From Aromatoleum aromaticum EbN1 (GTDB lineage Bacteria; Pseudomonadota; Gammaproteobacteria; Burkholderiales; Rhodocyclaceae): a stretch of DNA of 64,000 nt. The stretch is from positions 2,170,001 through 2,234,000 of the forward strand of contig NC_006513.1 in assembly GCF_000025965.1 (NCBI RefSeq), read 5' to 3'. A program made the translations under genes and the position numbers. The notes beneath the pieces were generated by a model that made no database searches, was not told the DNA's origin, and saw only the letters and a program-made list of their open reading frames with translations. This document shows, piece after piece, positions 44,090 to 54,040 of the stretch; position 1 is the stretch's first letter; each line of letters begins with the position of its first letter.

Positions 44090-44815
44090 TCATTCCCATC
44101 GCACCTGCGCCGAGAATAGATAGCCCGCGCCATACACCGTCTTGATCAGCTTCGGCCGCTGCGGGTCGTCGTCGAGTTTGCGGCGCAGGCGCGAGATGCG
44201 CACGTCGATGCTGCGGTCGAACGGGTCGACGTCGCGCTCGCCGAGCAGCTGTTCGCGGCTCAGGATCTTGCTCGGACGGCGCAGCAGCGTGAGCAGCAGC
44301 GCCGCTTCGGCAGCCGAAAGGCTGACTTCGGGTTCGCCGGGGCGGGCCAGCGCGAGCCGTCCGGTATCGAAGCGCCAGTTTGCGAAAATCGCGACATTGC
44401 GTTCATCCGCGCCCGGATCGGGTGAGGCAGCGCGCTGGTAGCGGCGCAGGATCGAGCGCACACGGGCGACGAGTTCGCGCGGTTCGAACGGCTTGACGAG
44501 GTAGTCGTCGGCGCCGAGCTCGAGTCCGAGGACGCGGTCGGTGACGTCGTTGCGGCCGGTGAGGATCAGCACCGCGCACGGGCTGCCGTCCTGCAGTTCG
44601 CGCACGACCTGCATGCCGTCCATGTCCGGTAGGCCGAGGTCGACGATCACCAGGTCGGGGGAAGCCTTCCGCGCGCGGGCGAGCAGTTCGCGACCGGTCG
44701 CGACGTGTTCGCTGCGGAAGCCGTAGTCGGCGAGCGCGCCGCAGATCAGGCGGGCGATGTCCGCTTCGTCCTCGAGAACCAGGATAAGCGGCGTCACAGG
44801 CGCGTTGTCGTTCAT
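44090..44815 (-). CDS. OmpR/KdpE-type response regulator
   Basis: 241-aa two-component regulator. The receiver shows ILVLEDEADIAR, phospho-acceptor Asp59 in VIVDLGLPDMDG, VLILTGR and LVKPFEPRELVARV. The C-terminal winged helix ends DVRISRLRRKLDDDP and IKTVYGAGYLFS. The ATG at 44815 overlaps the expected stop of the upstream hybrid kinase (ATGA) if that gene's frame is repaired, so the two form one signalling operon. Confidence 0.9.
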   Translation of the reverse strand: MNDNAPVTPLILVLEDEADIARLICGALADYGFRSEHVATGRELLARARKASPDLVIVDLGLPDMDGMQVVRELQDGSPCAVLILTGRNDVTDRVLGLELGADDYLVKPFEPRELVARVRSILRRYQRAASPDPGADERNVAIFANWRFDTGRLALARPGEPEVSLSAAEAALLLTLLRRPSKILSREQLLGERDVDPFDRSIDVRISRLRRKLDDDPQRPKLIKTVYGAGYLFSAQVRWE

Positions 44816-46912
44816 CGGGGGGCAGGTCCTCGGTGGTTGCCGGAACATCCAGGATCGCGGCGAGGCTCGTCGCGAGCGTGTTTTGGTCGAAAGGCTTGCG
44901 CAGCACCGGCACGTCGAGCTGCGCCGTGCCGGCCAGCGCGTTGTCGCTGGCGTAGCCTGTGATCATCAGGATCGGCAGCCGCGGGCGCAGCGCGCGGCTA
45001 CGGGCGACCAGTTCGCGGCCGCCGATCGCGCCGGGCATCACGGTGTCGGTGACGAGGACCGCGATCTCCGGGACCGACTCGATCAGGCTCCACGCTTCCA
45101 CGCCGTCGGCGGCCTCGATGACGGAGTGGCCGAGCGCGGTCAGTTGCAGCCGGATGACGCGGCGTACTTCGGAGTCGTCCTCGACGAGCAGCACCGGTCC
45201 GGCGTTCTGGCGCCCGCGCCGTACCGTTGAGGCACCTTTGACCGGCGCCGCCGGCGTCGGGGCGACGGTGCGCGGCAGCACGAACGTCACCGTCGTTCCC
45301 GAGCCGGGCGTGCTGCGGATGCGGATGTTGCCGCCCGACTGGCGCACGAAGCCATATACCATCGCCAGCCCGAGGCCGCTGCCCTGGCCGAACGGCTTGG
45401 TCGTGAAGAACGGCTCGAACAGCCGCGGCAGCAGTTTCGCGTCGATGCCGCTGCCGGTGTCGGTGACATCGATCTGCACGTAGTCGCCAGCGGGCAGTTC
45501 GACGAGCATCGCGAGGCTCTCCGGGATGTGGCGCTCGCCGATCGCGATCATCAGCGAGCCACCGTCCGGCATCGCATCGCGCGCGTTGAGCGCGAGGTTC
45601 AACAGCGCGTTCTCGAGCTGGTGCGGGGCGACGAAAGCGTGCAGCGGGGCCGGCGGCAGGCGCGTCTGCAGGCGGATGTTCTCGGTCAGTGAGCGTGACA
45701 GCAGTTGCGCCATGTTGAGCACCAGCGCGCCGACTTCGACCGTGGTGGGTTCGAGCCCTGGCCGCGCGAGAACGTCAGCAGCCGCTTGATCAGTTCGGCC
45801 CCGCGCCGCGCCGCGTGCAGCGCGGGCTCGAGGTGCTCGCCGGCGGGGCCGTCCGGCGGCAGCTTCGATTTCAGTTCGGCCAGATTGCCGATGATGATCG
45901 TCAGCAGGTTGTTGAAGTCGTGGGCGAGACCGCCGGTGAGCTGGCCGACGGCTTCCATCTTCTGCGCCTGCACGAGCGCCGCCTGGCTCGCCTTCTGTTC
46001 GGTGATGTCCGTCGACAGCACGAAATAGCCGACCACTTCGCCGTGGGCGGACACTTCGGGGACGATGACGCTGCGGGCATGCACGGTACGGCCGTTGTCG
46101 AGCTTGCGCGAATATTCGTAGCTGACGCGCTCGCCGCTCGCTGCGACCTTCAACTGCTCGACGACCAGCGGGTACAGCGCGGGGCCGAACACGCTCTCGA
46201 TGCTGCGCCCGACGATCGCGTCCTTGGTCAGGCCGAACCATTCGGCGTAGCCGCGGTTCGCGAACTGGTAGATTTCGTCGCGATCGACGTACGCGATCAG
46301 CGCCGGGATCGAATCGATGATCAGCTTCAGCCGCTCTTCGGAGCGCCGCAGCGCGCCGGCGATTTCGTCGACTTCGCCGTGCGCCTGCGCGAGCCGTGCG
46401 TTCGCGTTCTCGAGCTCGGCCGTGCGGGCCTTGACGCGCGCCTCGAGTTCGGCGTTCTGCCGTTGGATGACGTCCTCGTAGCGGCGCTGCTCGGTGATGT
46501 CGGTCCACAGCGAGACGAAGCCGAGATTCGGGATCGGCACGCCGCGGATCGCGAGGATCTTGCCGTTCGGCCGCGCGCGCTCTGCGTAGTGCGGCAGGAA
46601 CGCGCGCGCGGCAGCCATGCGCTCGGCGACGAGCTGATCGACATCGCCTTCGCCGTATTCGCCGCGTTCGGCATTGAACCGCGCGAACTCCTCGAACGGC
46701 GTGCCGACGTGGACCATTTTCTCGGGAAAGTCGAGCAGCCGCAGCATCGCCTTGTTCCACGTTACGAGCTTCGGGGTCGCGTCGAAGACGGCGATCGCCT
46801 GGTCGAGCAGGTCGAGGCCGGCGAGCAGCAGGTCGTAGCGGCGCAGCTCCTGCGACGACAGCTTCGGCGGCGGGCCGCTTTTCGCAGGCGGAGTCGGCGT
46901 GGTGCGCAACAT
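44812..46912 (-). pseudogene. PAS-PAS hybrid sensor histidine kinase, frameshifted
   Basis: Hybrid kinase of about 700 aa if repaired. The N-terminal part (46912 to about 45757) has a PAS domain (DQAIAVFDATPKLVTWN), a coiled coil, a second PAS (IPALIAYVDRDEIYQFANRG) and the phospho-His motif LAHDFNNLLTIIIGNL. The rest continues in another frame after a GGG run (45756-45758): LENALLNLALNARDAMPDGG (N box), DTGSGID, GSGLGLAMVYGFV and a C-terminal receiver (LLVEDDSEVRR, VLVTDTVMPG, VLRKPF). A second lesion is suspected at a C6 run (44817-44822): with a seventh C the protein would stop at TGA 44812-44814, overlapping the regulator start. Real decay or sequencing error. Confidence 0.8.
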
Positions 46913-46985
46913 CAGGCGGGCATCCTCCGGGAGTGAGTTTGGCGCTTGCCCATTCTAGTCATCTCCGCAGGCGAGCACGCGCCGA

Positions 46986-48134
46986 CTACCTCACGGAACG
47001 CACCGCAGGACGCGGCATTGCCGGGGCGTGAAACTCCGCCCCCGCGCCCTGATTCAGCAATTGCCTTCGAAACCGCTCCGGCGACATCCCGGTCCAGGCG
47101 ACCACGGCACGATAGAACGCCGAGGGATCGGCATAACCGAGTTCGGCGCCGATCTGCGCAATCGGCTGCGCCGTTTTCGTCAACCGGGCGAGTGCGATGT
47201 CGCGACGCAGCGCGTCCTTGATCGTGCGAAAGCTCGAGCCTTCCTCTTCGAGCCGGCGGTGCAGCGTGCGCGCTGACAGGTGCAGCCGGTTGGCGACGGC
47301 CTCGAGCGACAGATTGTCGGGCAGCGCATCGCGCAGCAGGTCTCGCACGCGATACACCATGTCGCGGTCGCGCCGGTACAGCATCGTGATCTTGCCCGGC
47401 GCGCCGTCGAGGAAGGTGGCGAGCGCCGCTTCGTCGCGGCGCACCGGCAGGTCGAGCAGGTTGTCGCGCAGCCGTGCGACGAGCGTGCCGGCGTCGAAGA
47501 ACGAATGTTCCGTATAGACCAGCGCGTAGTCGTCGGCGTGCGTCGGTCGGGGGTAGGGGAAATGCACCGAGTCGAGCGCGAGCTCGCGGCTGACGAGCCA
47601 GCATGAAACCGCGTGGATCAGCCGCAGCAGCCACTCGAATGCGAACACGCGGGCCGGGTCGCCGCGCCGATCCGCGAGCCGGCGCGTTTCCGAAATGCGC
47701 AGCTCGGCGCGCTCGTCGCCGTCGCCGCGCCGCACGCTGACCGCGAGATCGGGCAGCACGATGCGCAGGAAGCGTGCGGCGCGATCGAGCGCGTCGCCGA
47801 GCGTCGGTGCGCCGAGCATGCCGCGGCACAGGAACTCGAAGCTGCCCGAGCGCATCGGCTGCGCGAACAGGCCGAAGCCCTCGTCATCCATCTCGCGACC
47901 GATCAGGTTGTACAGCGCTGCGTAGCGGTCGATCGGGATGCGGCTGGCAGCGTCTGCAAGGTCCAGTCCCGCCGCGGTAAGCAACGGAGCCGGATCGCGC
48001 CCCTGCCGGACCATTCCCGACAGCATCCCCGTGACGAAGCCTCGCGCAACCGTCGCGCGGCGGCTGCGCGCCGGGCGCGACGGGGCGGCGGCAAAGGCGT
48101 CACCAGCGGAAGGGACGGACATGTTCGGGCTCAT
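46986..48134 (-). CDS. AraC-family regulator with OruR/ArgR-type N-domain
   Basis: About 382-aa transcription regulator. The long N-terminal Arabinose_bd-type domain (RYAALYNLIGREMDDEGFGLF, GSFEFLCRGMLGAPTLGDALDRAARFLRI) precedes an AraC DNA-binding domain (LSLEAVANRLHLSARTLHRRLEEEGSSF, IAQIGAELGYADPSAFYRAVVAWTGMSPERFRR). Start uncertain: MSPN at 48134 or MSVP at 48122; neither has a strong ribosome site. It is divergent from icmF with about 130 bases between them, so it may control isobutyryl-CoA mutase expression. Confidence 0.85.
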   Translation of the reverse strand: MSPNMSVPSAGDAFAAAPSRPARSRRATVARGFVTGMLSGMVRQGRDPAPLLTAAGLDLADAASRIPIDRYAALYNLIGREMDDEGFGLFAQPMRSGSFEFLCRGMLGAPTLGDALDRAARFLRIVLPDLAVSVRRGDGDERAELRISETRRLADRRGDPARVFAFEWLLRLIHAVSCWLVSRELALDSVHFPYPRPTHADDYALVYTEHSFFDAGTLVARLRDNLLDLPVRRDEAALATFLDGAPGKITMLYRRDRDMVYRVRDLLRDALPDNLSLEAVANRLHLSARTLHRRLEEEGSSFRTIKDALRRDIALARLTKTAQPIAQIGAELGYADPSAFYRAVVAWTGMSPERFRRQLLNQGAGAEFHAPAMPRPAVRSVR

Positions 48135-48264
48135 GCAGCGCAAGGCGCGAGGTTGATCGGAAGGTTGGCGGATTTTGCACGATGGACGTCCGGCCGGGCA
48201 ATGGCAATCGCTCGGCTGGCCTCCTAAGATGCACGGCATCATCGGACATCACGTGGAAAACGAC

Positions 48265-51200
48265 ATGACCAACCTCAGCGAAGCCAAGAAGCTCGTCAAC
48301 TACAAGCCGAAGAACAAGGTCCGTTTCGTGACTGCCGCGGCGCTCTTCGACGGCCATGACGCGTCGATCAACATCATGCGTCGGATCCTCCAGTCGACCG
48401 GCTCCGAAGTGATCCACCTCGGCCACAACCGCTCGGTCGGCGAGATCGTCAACGCCGCGCTGCAGGAAGACGTGCAGGGCATCGCGATCACGTCGTACCA
48501 AGGTGGCCACGTCGAGTTCTTCAAGTACATGATCGACCTGTTGAAGGCGAACGGCGGCGAGAACATCAAGGTGTTCGGCGGCGGCGGGGGCGTGATCGTG
48601 CCGTCGGAAATCCGCGAGCTGCACGACTACGGCGTCACACGCGTGTATTCGCCGGAAGACGGCGCGATGCTCGGCCTGCAGGGGATGATCAACGACGTCG
48701 TCGAGCGCTCGGACTTCGACCTCACCGCGGTTGCGCCGCAGTCGGCCGAGGACGTCGTCAAGCAGCTGACGACCGGCGAACGCGCCGCTCGGCAGCGCGC
48801 CCTGTCGCGCATCATCACCGCGCTCGAAAACGGCGCGTACGGCGACGACGTCCGGAAGGCGCTTGTCGAGGCTGCGGCGAAGCTGAAGACGCCGGCGCTC
48901 GGCATCACCGGCACCGGCGGCGCGGGCAAGAGCTCGCTGACCGACGAACTCGTGCGCCGTTTCCGCCTCGACCACAACGACAAGCTCAAGCTCGCGATCG
49001 TGTCGATCGACCCGTCGCGCAAGCGCACCGGCGGCGCGCTGCTCGGTGACCGCATCCGCATGAACGCGATCGAGCACGAGAACATCTTCATGCGCTCGCT
49101 GGCGACGCGTGAAACCGGTTCCGAGATCTCGGCCGCGCTGCCCGAAGTCATCGCCGCGACGAAGCTCGTCGGCTTCGACCTCGTCGTCGTCGAGACTTCC
49201 GGCATCGGCCAGGGCAATGCGGCCATCGTGCCGTACGTCGACCTGTCGCTGTACGTGATGACTCCGGAATTCGGCGCGGCGAGCCAGCTCGAGAAGATCG
49301 ACATGCTCGACTTCGCCGACTTCGTCGCAATCAACAAGTTCGACCGCAAGGGCGCCGACGACGCGCTGCGCGACGTGCGCAAGCAGTACCAGCGCAACCG
49401 CGAGCTGTTCAGCCAGCCCACCGACGCGATGCCGGTGTTCGGCACGATGGCCGCGCGCTTCAATGACGATGGCGTCACCGCGCTGTATCAGGCGATGTTT
49501 CCGAAGCTCGTCGAGAAGGGCCTGAAGGCCAAGCCAGGCGTGCTGCCCGTCGTCGCCACGAAGGCGTCGAGCCACGGCCGCGCGATCGTTCCGGCCGAGC
49601 GCACGCGCTACCTCGCCGAGATCGCCGACACTGTCCGCGACTACCACAAGCACGTCGAGCAGCAGGCGAAGATCGCGCGCGAACGCCAGTCGCTGAAGAT
49701 CGCGAAGGCGCTGTTCGAGCAGTGCGGCAAGGACGCCGGCTCGCAGGTCACTTTCGACGAACTGATCGACTGGAAGAACGGCGAACTGACGCCGACGGCA
49801 AAGAAGCTGCTCGAAATGTGGCCGAAGACGAAGGAGCTCTACGCGGCCGACGAATACATCGTGAAGATCCGCGACAAGGAGATCCGCACCAAGCTGACGA
49901 CGGAGTCGCTGTCCGGCAGCAAGATCCGCAAGGTCGCGGTGCCGAACTTCGACGACGACGGCGAGTCGCTGCGCTTCCTGATGAAGGAGAACGTCCCCGG
50001 CTCGTTCCCTTACACCGCGGGCGTGTTCGCCTTCAAGCGCGAGGGCGAGGACCCGACGCGGATGTTCGCCGGTGAAGGCGACGCGTTCCGCACGAACCGC
50101 CGCTTCAAGAAAGTCTCCGAAGGCATGCCGGCGCACCGCCTGTCGACGGCGTTCGACTCCGTGACGCTATACGGCTGCGACCCCGACGTGCGCCCGGACA
50201 TCTACGGCAAGATCGGCAACTCCGGCGTGTCGATCGCGACGCTCGACGACATGAAGGTGCTGTACGACGGCTTCGACCTCGTGGCGCCTTCGACCTCGGT
50301 GTCGATGACGATCAACGGCCCGGCGCCGATCATCCTCGCGTTCTTCTTCAACACTGCGATGGACCAGCAGGTCGCGAAGTTCCGCGCCGACAATGGCCGC
50401 GAGCCGACCGAGACCGAATTCCAGAAGATCAAGGAATGGACGCTGTCGTCGGTGCGCGGCACGGTGCAGGCCGACATCCTCAAGGAAGACCAGGGCCAGA
50501 ACACCTGCATCTTCTCGACGGAATTCGCGCTGAAGATGATGGGCGACATCCAGGAATACTTCGTCCATCACAAGGTGCAGAACTTCTACTCGGTGTCGAT
50601 CTCCGGCTACCACATCGCCGAAGCCGGCGCGAATCCGATCTCGCAGCTCGCCTTCACGCTGTCGAATGGCTTCACCTACGTCGAGTCCTACCTCGCGCGT
50701 GGCATGCATATCGACGACTTCGCGCCGAACCTGTCGTTCTTCTTCTCGAACGGCATGGACCCGGAATACTCGGTGATCGGCCGCGTCGCCCGCCGCATCT
50801 GGGCCGTCGCGATGAAGAACAAGTACGGCGCGAACGAGAGGAGCCAGAAACTCAAGTACCACGTGCAGACGTCGGGACGGTCACTCCACGCGCAGGAGAT
50901 GGACTTCAACGACATCCGTACGACGCTGCAGGCGCTGATCGCGATCTACGACAATTGCAACTCGCTGCACACCAACGCGTACGACGAGGCGATCACGACG
51001 CCGACCGAGGAGTCGGTGCGGCGCGCGATGGCGATCCAGCTGATCATCAACCGCGAATGGGGCCTGGCGAAGAACGAGAACCCGAACCAGGGCGCCTTCA
51101 TCATCGATGAGCTCACGGACCTCGTCGAAGAGGCGGTGCTTAAGGAGTTCGAGGCGATCGCGGCGCGCGGCGGCGTGCTCGGCGCGATGGAGACCGGCTA

Positions 51201-51552
51201 CCAGCGAGGCAAGATCCAGGAGGAGTCGCTGTACTACGAGCACAAGAAGCACGACGGCTCGTATCCGATCATCGGCGTCAACACCTTCCTGAACCCGAAG
51301 GGCCAGGCGCAGCAGGAAATCGAACTCGCGCGCTCGACCGACGAGGAGAAGCAGGGCCAGCTCGCGCGTCTCGCCGACTTCCAGGCGCGCAACGCCGCGG
51401 AAGCGCCGAAGTGGCTTGCGAAGCTGCGCCAGACCGTCATCGAGAACGGCAACGTGTTCGAAGTGCTCGTCGACGCGGTGCGCTACTGCTCGCTCGGCCA
51501 GATCACGTCGGCGCTGTACGAGGTTGGGGGGCAGTACCGGCGCAGCATGTAA
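48265..51552 (+). CDS. icmF: Fused isobutyryl-CoA mutase IcmF
   Basis: 1095-aa B12-dependent acyl-CoA mutase with its chaperone built in. Order: N-terminal cobalamin domain with [15 protein letters not shown] (D29-G-H31, His ligand); MeaB-like GTPase with [12 protein letters not shown] (about 213-224), [30 protein letters not shown] and INKFDRK; then the mutase barrel with [23 protein letters not shown], whose Phe (instead of the Tyr of methylmalonyl-CoA mutase) marks isobutyryl/butyryl-type specificity, and [22 protein letters not shown], where Gln replaces the Arg. Interconverts isobutyryl- and n-butyryl-CoA. ATG 48265 chosen; 48229 is an alternative. Followed by a strong terminator; parts of its 3' end recur downstream. 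Confidence 0.94.
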   Translation: MTNLSEAKKLVNYKPKNKVRFVTAAALFDGHDASINIMRRILQSTGSEVIHLGHNRSVGEIVNAALQEDVQGIAITSYQGGHVEFFKYMIDLLKANGGENIKVFGGGGGVIVPSEIRELHDYGVTRVYSPEDGAMLGLQGMINDVVERSDFDLTAVAPQSAEDVVKQLTTGERAARQRALSRIITALENGAYGDDVRKALVEAAAKLKTPALGITGTGGAGKSSLTDELVRRFRLDHNDKLKLAIVSIDPSRKRTGGALLGDRIRMNAIEHENIFMRSLATRETGSEISAALPEVIAATKLVGFDLVVVETSGIGQGNAAIVPYVDLSLYVMTPEFGAASQLEKIDMLDFADFVAINKFDRKGADDALRDVRKQYQRNRELFSQPTDAMPVFGTMAARFNDDGVTALYQAMFPKLVEKGLKAKPGVLPVVATKASSHGRAIVPAERTRYLAEIADTVRDYHKHVEQQAKIARERQSLKIAKALFEQCGKDAGSQVTFDELIDWKNGELTPTAKKLLEMWPKTKELYAADEYIVKIRDKEIRTKLTTESLSGSKIRKVAVPNFDDDGESLRFLMKENVPGSFPYTAGVFAFKREGEDPTRMFAGEGDAFRTNRRFKKVSEGMPAHRLSTAFDSVTLYGCDPDVRPDIYGKIGNSGVSIATLDDMKVLYDGFDLVAPSTSVSMTINGPAPIILAFFFNTAMDQQVAKFRADNGREPTETEFQKIKEWTLSSVRGTVQADILKEDQGQNTCIFSTEFALKMMGDIQEYFVHHKVQNFYSVSISGYHIAEAGANPISQLAFTLSNGFTYVESYLARGMHIDDFAPNLSFFFSNGMDPEYSVIGRVARRIWAVAMKNKYGANERSQKLKYHVQTSGRSLHAQEMDFNDIRTTLQALIAIYDNCNSLHTNAYDEAITTPTEESVRRAMAIQLIINREWGLAKNENPNQGAFIIDELTDLVEEAVLKEFEAIAARGGVLGAMETGYQRGKIQEESLYYEHKKHDGSYPIIGVNTFLNPKGQAQQEIELARSTDEEKQGQLARLADFQARNAAEAPKWLAKLRQTVIENGNVFEVLVDAVRYCSLGQITSALYEVGGQYRRSM

Positions 51553-51576
51553 GCGGACCGCGGTCCGGCTGAAAGA

Positions 51577-51602
51577 CAAAACGGCGCTTCGGCGCCGTTT
51601 TG
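51577..51602 (+). terminator. Terminator after icmF
   Basis: Perfect 11-bp stem CAAAACGGCGC/GCGCCGTTTTG closed by a TTCG tetraloop, with the T tract in the 3' arm. A related terminator follows the icmF remnant at 54591. Confidence 0.9.
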
Positions 51603-51634
51603 CTGTCCGGAATTATTAACCCGGCAACGAAATA

Positions 51635-51648
51635 CCGTTCGGGCTGAG
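51635..51648 (+). repeat. REP-like arm left of the IS110 element
   Basis: CCGTTCGGGCTGAG, matching the common proteobacterial REP-type motif. An inverted partner, CTCAGGCCGAACGG, lies at 53364-53377 on the far side of the IS110 element (13 of 14 positions pair). Confidence 0.5.
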
Positions 51649-51652
51649 CTCT

Positions 51653-53330
51653 CAAGAAACAGTAATTTTCGCATCTTGATTCAATGGGTTAAAAATGTGC
51701 AGCGAGGAACGATCGGCATTATGGTTGAGCGGGAACAGCCTGCGGCGAGAGGGTCAGGCCGAGCTCCTGGGCGCGCTTCTGCAGTGCTTTGATGGCGCGT
51801 TCGCGGTAGCGCGCTTCGTGCCTGGCCTGATCCTCCTTGACGTAGCTGGCCTGCCCGCTGAGCATCGCATGGACAATACGCGCGAGCTTATGCGCCACGG
51901 CGGTAATGGCCTTGGGCGAGCCCATGCGCAGGGCAAGCTTTCGGTAATAGGCCCCCATGGCGCAGCGCGAGCGCGACAAGCCCAGCGCGGCGAGTTTCAA
52001 CGCCCGCGCGACACGGTTGGGGATTCGTTTGCTGGCGCCGGAGAGCTTCTTGTTGCCAGAAATCCGCGTGCCGGGGCACAGTCCCAGCCACGAGCAGAAA
52101 TGCTTTGCCGTGGCGAAGCGGGTGAGCGAGCTCCCCAACTCCGAGAGGATCTTCAGGGCGGTGCCCACGTCGATGCCGGGCACTTCGGTCAAATCCACGC
52201 CGCACCAGTTCATCAGTGCCCGCCGTCCGTCGAAGGCCAGCGTGTTCTTGCGACGTCCCTTGTTCGCGTTCGCCTCCGGCCTCTTGTCGAAGACGCGCAT
52301 CGCCTCAAGCCGCCCCTCGATCTCGGCGTCCAGCCGCGCAATCTGCTCGCTGGCAAAGTCATAGGCCTTGAGCTCGTGGGCAAGACTGAACAGATGCTCG
52401 CGGCTCCAACGCCCTTCGAGCGCCTTGGCAATCTGCTCGGTGCTGGCATGTACCCGGTAGTTCCTCAACTGCGCGAGGGCCATGCGGTCGCGCTCGCCGG
52501 CAACGATGGCGCGGATGATGTTCATGCCCGTCTCGCCGGTGATGTCGGTAATCACGTTGGTGAGTTGCACATTCATCTGGGTGAGCGCCTTTTGCATGCG
52601 CTGGGTATGCCGGGCGCGCTCATCGATGGTGATGTCGCGCAGCCGCGACATCTCGCGCAGCGCGCAAACCTGCTCATCCGGCCGATGCGCCTGACTCAGC
52701 AGTCCGAAGCTGTGCAGTTGTTGCAACCACTGGCAATCAAGCACGTCGGATTTGCGCGCCTTGACGTGGCGTACGCTTTTGGCATCGACCAGCCACACCT
52801 CAAAGCCACGCGCTTGCAGAAGCTCGTACAGCGCTATCCAATACACCCCCGTCGATTCGAGCGCGACGGTATCGATGCGGCACGCGCAAAGCCAATTGGC
52901 AACCGCGACCAGGTCTTCGGTGTGCGGTCCGAATTCGCGCACCGCGGGCTCGCCTTTGCCTACCCGATCAGGCGGCACCGCCACATAGTGGCTTGCCCCG
53001 CCGATGTCGATGCCGGCAGCGTTGGGATGCTTGATGCTCAACGGCTCGACCGGTGTGCCGTCAACTCCGCGTCGGGTCGGACCAACTCGTTGCGCCATGT
53101 TCTCTCCTTGAGTCAAGGTCGCTCGCGGACGTGGGCATGTCGATACGCTCAATCTCTCAATCGGGATGTCGGACAGACCCGCCGGTGGCCAGCACCAACG
53201 CGCCAGGGGACTCACCATACTCGCCGACGATGCCTCAACCATACTCAGAGGACGGGCTCCAGGGCACCAGTGCTCAGTCGGTCTTTGTCCACAAGCAACT
53301 CCCCGAACACTACCACCGCCCTGTTTCTTG
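51653..53330 (-). mobile_element. IS110-family insertion sequence
   Basis: Element containing the IS110-family transposase gene (51719-53098). A perfect 10-bp inverted pair CAAGAAACAG (51653-51662) and CTGTTTCTTG (53321-53330) lies outside the gene and resembles the subterminal repeats of the IS1111 subgroup; the true ends are probably a few bases beyond. REP-like arms flank the whole (51635-51648, 53364-53377). The leader of about 230 bases upstream of the transposase start could carry a bridge RNA, as known for IS110-family elements. No target duplication was recognised, as expected for the family. Confidence 0.65.
51719..53098 (-). CDS. IS110-family transposase
   Basis: 459-aa DEDD recombinase. 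The N-terminal RuvC-like domain has HPNAAGIDIGGASHYVAVP (D31), VALESTGVYW (E81) and VKARKSDVLDCQWLQQL (D118, D121), the DEDD set of IS110 enzymes. A coiled-coil region leads to the C-terminal Transposase_20 domain with LTEVPGIDVGTALKILSELG and the serine-containing SWLGLCPGTRISGNKKLSG. ATG 53098 follows AAGGAGAG. The frame is intact, so the element may still move. Confidence 0.93.
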   Translation of the reverse strand: MAQRVGPTRRGVDGTPVEPLSIKHPNAAGIDIGGASHYVAVPPDRVGKGEPAVREFGPHTEDLVAVANWLCACRIDTVALESTGVYWIALYELLQARGFEVWLVDAKSVRHVKARKSDVLDCQWLQQLHSFGLLSQAHRPDEQVCALREMSRLRDITIDERARHTQRMQKALTQMNVQLTNVITDITGETGMNIIRAIVAGERDRMALAQLRNYRVHASTEQIAKALEGRWSREHLFSLAHELKAYDFASEQIARLDAEIEGRLEAMRVFDKRPEANANKGRRKNTLAFDGRRALMNWCGVDLTEVPGIDVGTALKILSELGSSLTRFATAKHFCSWLGLCPGTRISGNKKLSGASKRIPNRVARALKLAALGLSRSRCAMGAYYRKLALRMGSPKAITAVAHKLARIVHAMLSGQASYVKEDQARHEARYRERAIKALQKRAQELGLTLSPQAVPAQP

Positions 53331-53402
53331 CCAACGCCTTTCGACCATCGGGCGAATATCCCACTCAGGCCGAACGGAGAGATTTGAATGCCGCCTTAAT
53401 AA
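53099..53402 (-). ncRNA. IS110 leader, candidate bridge-RNA region (53099-53330), then flank
   Basis: No gene here. The first ~230 bases belong to the IS110 element upstream of its transposase, where IS110-group elements encode a structured bridge RNA that pairs with donor and target DNA. I did not fold it. The remainder (53331-53402) is flanking DNA with a REP-like arm, leading into the antitoxin gene end. Confidence 0.3.
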
Positions 53403-53687
53403 TCAGGCGACCGCAAGCTCGACCCGCCGGCCGGCCCGCGTGGCGAGCGTGACCAGCATATCGAGGCTGAACTTGTCGTACTTGCCACGCATCAGGTCCG
53501 ACACGCGCGACTGCCCGATACCCAGCCGGCTTGCCGCCTGTACCTGCGTCCATCCCGCCTGCTCGATGGTTTCGCGCAGACGTGCGATCAATTCGGCGCG
53601 CATCGCCAGCAGCGCCGCTTCTTCGGGCGAGAACCCCAGATCGGCAAACACATTGCCACTCGATTCGACGATTGCTTCCTTGGTCAT
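53403..53687 (-). CDS. XRE-family antitoxin (HigA-like)
   Basis: 94-aa helix-turn-helix protein: LRETIEQAGWTQVQAASRLG then IGQSRVSDLMRGKYDKFSLD is an XRE DNA-binding domain of the type found next to phage Gp49/HigB toxins. It overlaps the toxin gene by 4 bases (53684-53687) and is downstream of it, the reversed toxin-first order of higBA loci. It should neutralise the toxin and repress the promoter at the palindrome 54007-54038. Confidence 0.87.
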   Translation of the reverse strand: MTKEAIVESSGNVFADLGFSPEEAALLAMRAELIARLRETIEQAGWTQVQAASRLGIGQSRVSDLMRGKYDKFSLDMLVTLATRAGRRVELAVA

Positions 53688-54004
53688 GTCCGGTCTCCGA
53701 TCTGCTTGTACCGTCGTGCCGCCAGCTCGATATCCTGCTTCGGGGTCTTCTGCGTCTTCTTCTGGAAAGCGTGCAGTACGTATACCGCATCTTCAAACCT
53801 GGCGACGTAGATCACGCGCCACTCGCCGAGAACGTGCAGCCGTATTTCGTAAGCGCCCGGGCCGACGGCCAGCATTGGCTTGAAGTCGGTAGGCATCAGT
53901 CCGCGCTGCACTGCAAACAGCTCGAAGCCGGCTGCCCTGCGAGCGTCGGCGGGGAAATCCTGCAGATCGTCGAGGCTCGAACCGACGAAGCGTAGCGTCT
54001 TCAT
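53684..54004 (-). CDS. HigB-like (Gp49 family) toxin
   Basis: 106-aa RelE-superfamily ribosome-dependent mRNase by family. Markers: LRFVGSSLDDLQDFPADARRAAG, the beta-core YEIRLHVLGEWRVIYVARFEDAVYVLHAFQKKTQKTP and the C-terminal ELAARRYKQI. ATG 54004 is used; the upstream frame continues through the operator into a restriction-gene fragment on the other strand and is not coding. First gene of the pair. Confidence 0.87.
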   Translation of the reverse strand: MKTLRFVGSSLDDLQDFPADARRAAGFELFAVQRGLMPTDFKPMLAVGPGAYEIRLHVLGEWRVIYVARFEDAVYVLHAFQKKTQKTPKQDIELAARRYKQIGDRT

Positions 54005-54006
54005 CT

Positions 54007-54038
54007 GACCAATTATCAAAGTAGTTTGATAATTGGTC
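54007..54038. promoter_or_regulatory. Palindromic operator of the HigBA-like pair
   Basis: Perfect 14-bp inverted repeat GACCAATTATCAAA / TTTGATAATTGGTC with a 4-base spacer GTAG, beginning 3 bases upstream of the toxin start codon. Its position and AT-rich arms fit an autoregulatory antitoxin site overlapping the promoter or ribosome site. Confidence 0.75.
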
Positions 54039-54040
54039 AA

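Noticed and set aside
44403-44811. Extension of the hybrid kinase reading frame through the response-regulator gene
   Set aside because: The arginine-rich tail is an out-of-frame reading of the regulator gene. A single C at 44817-44822 would end the kinase at the ATGA overlap.
48100-50136. 678-codon minus-strand open frame opposite icmF
   Set aside because: Antisense shadow of icmF with no domain and no ribosome site.
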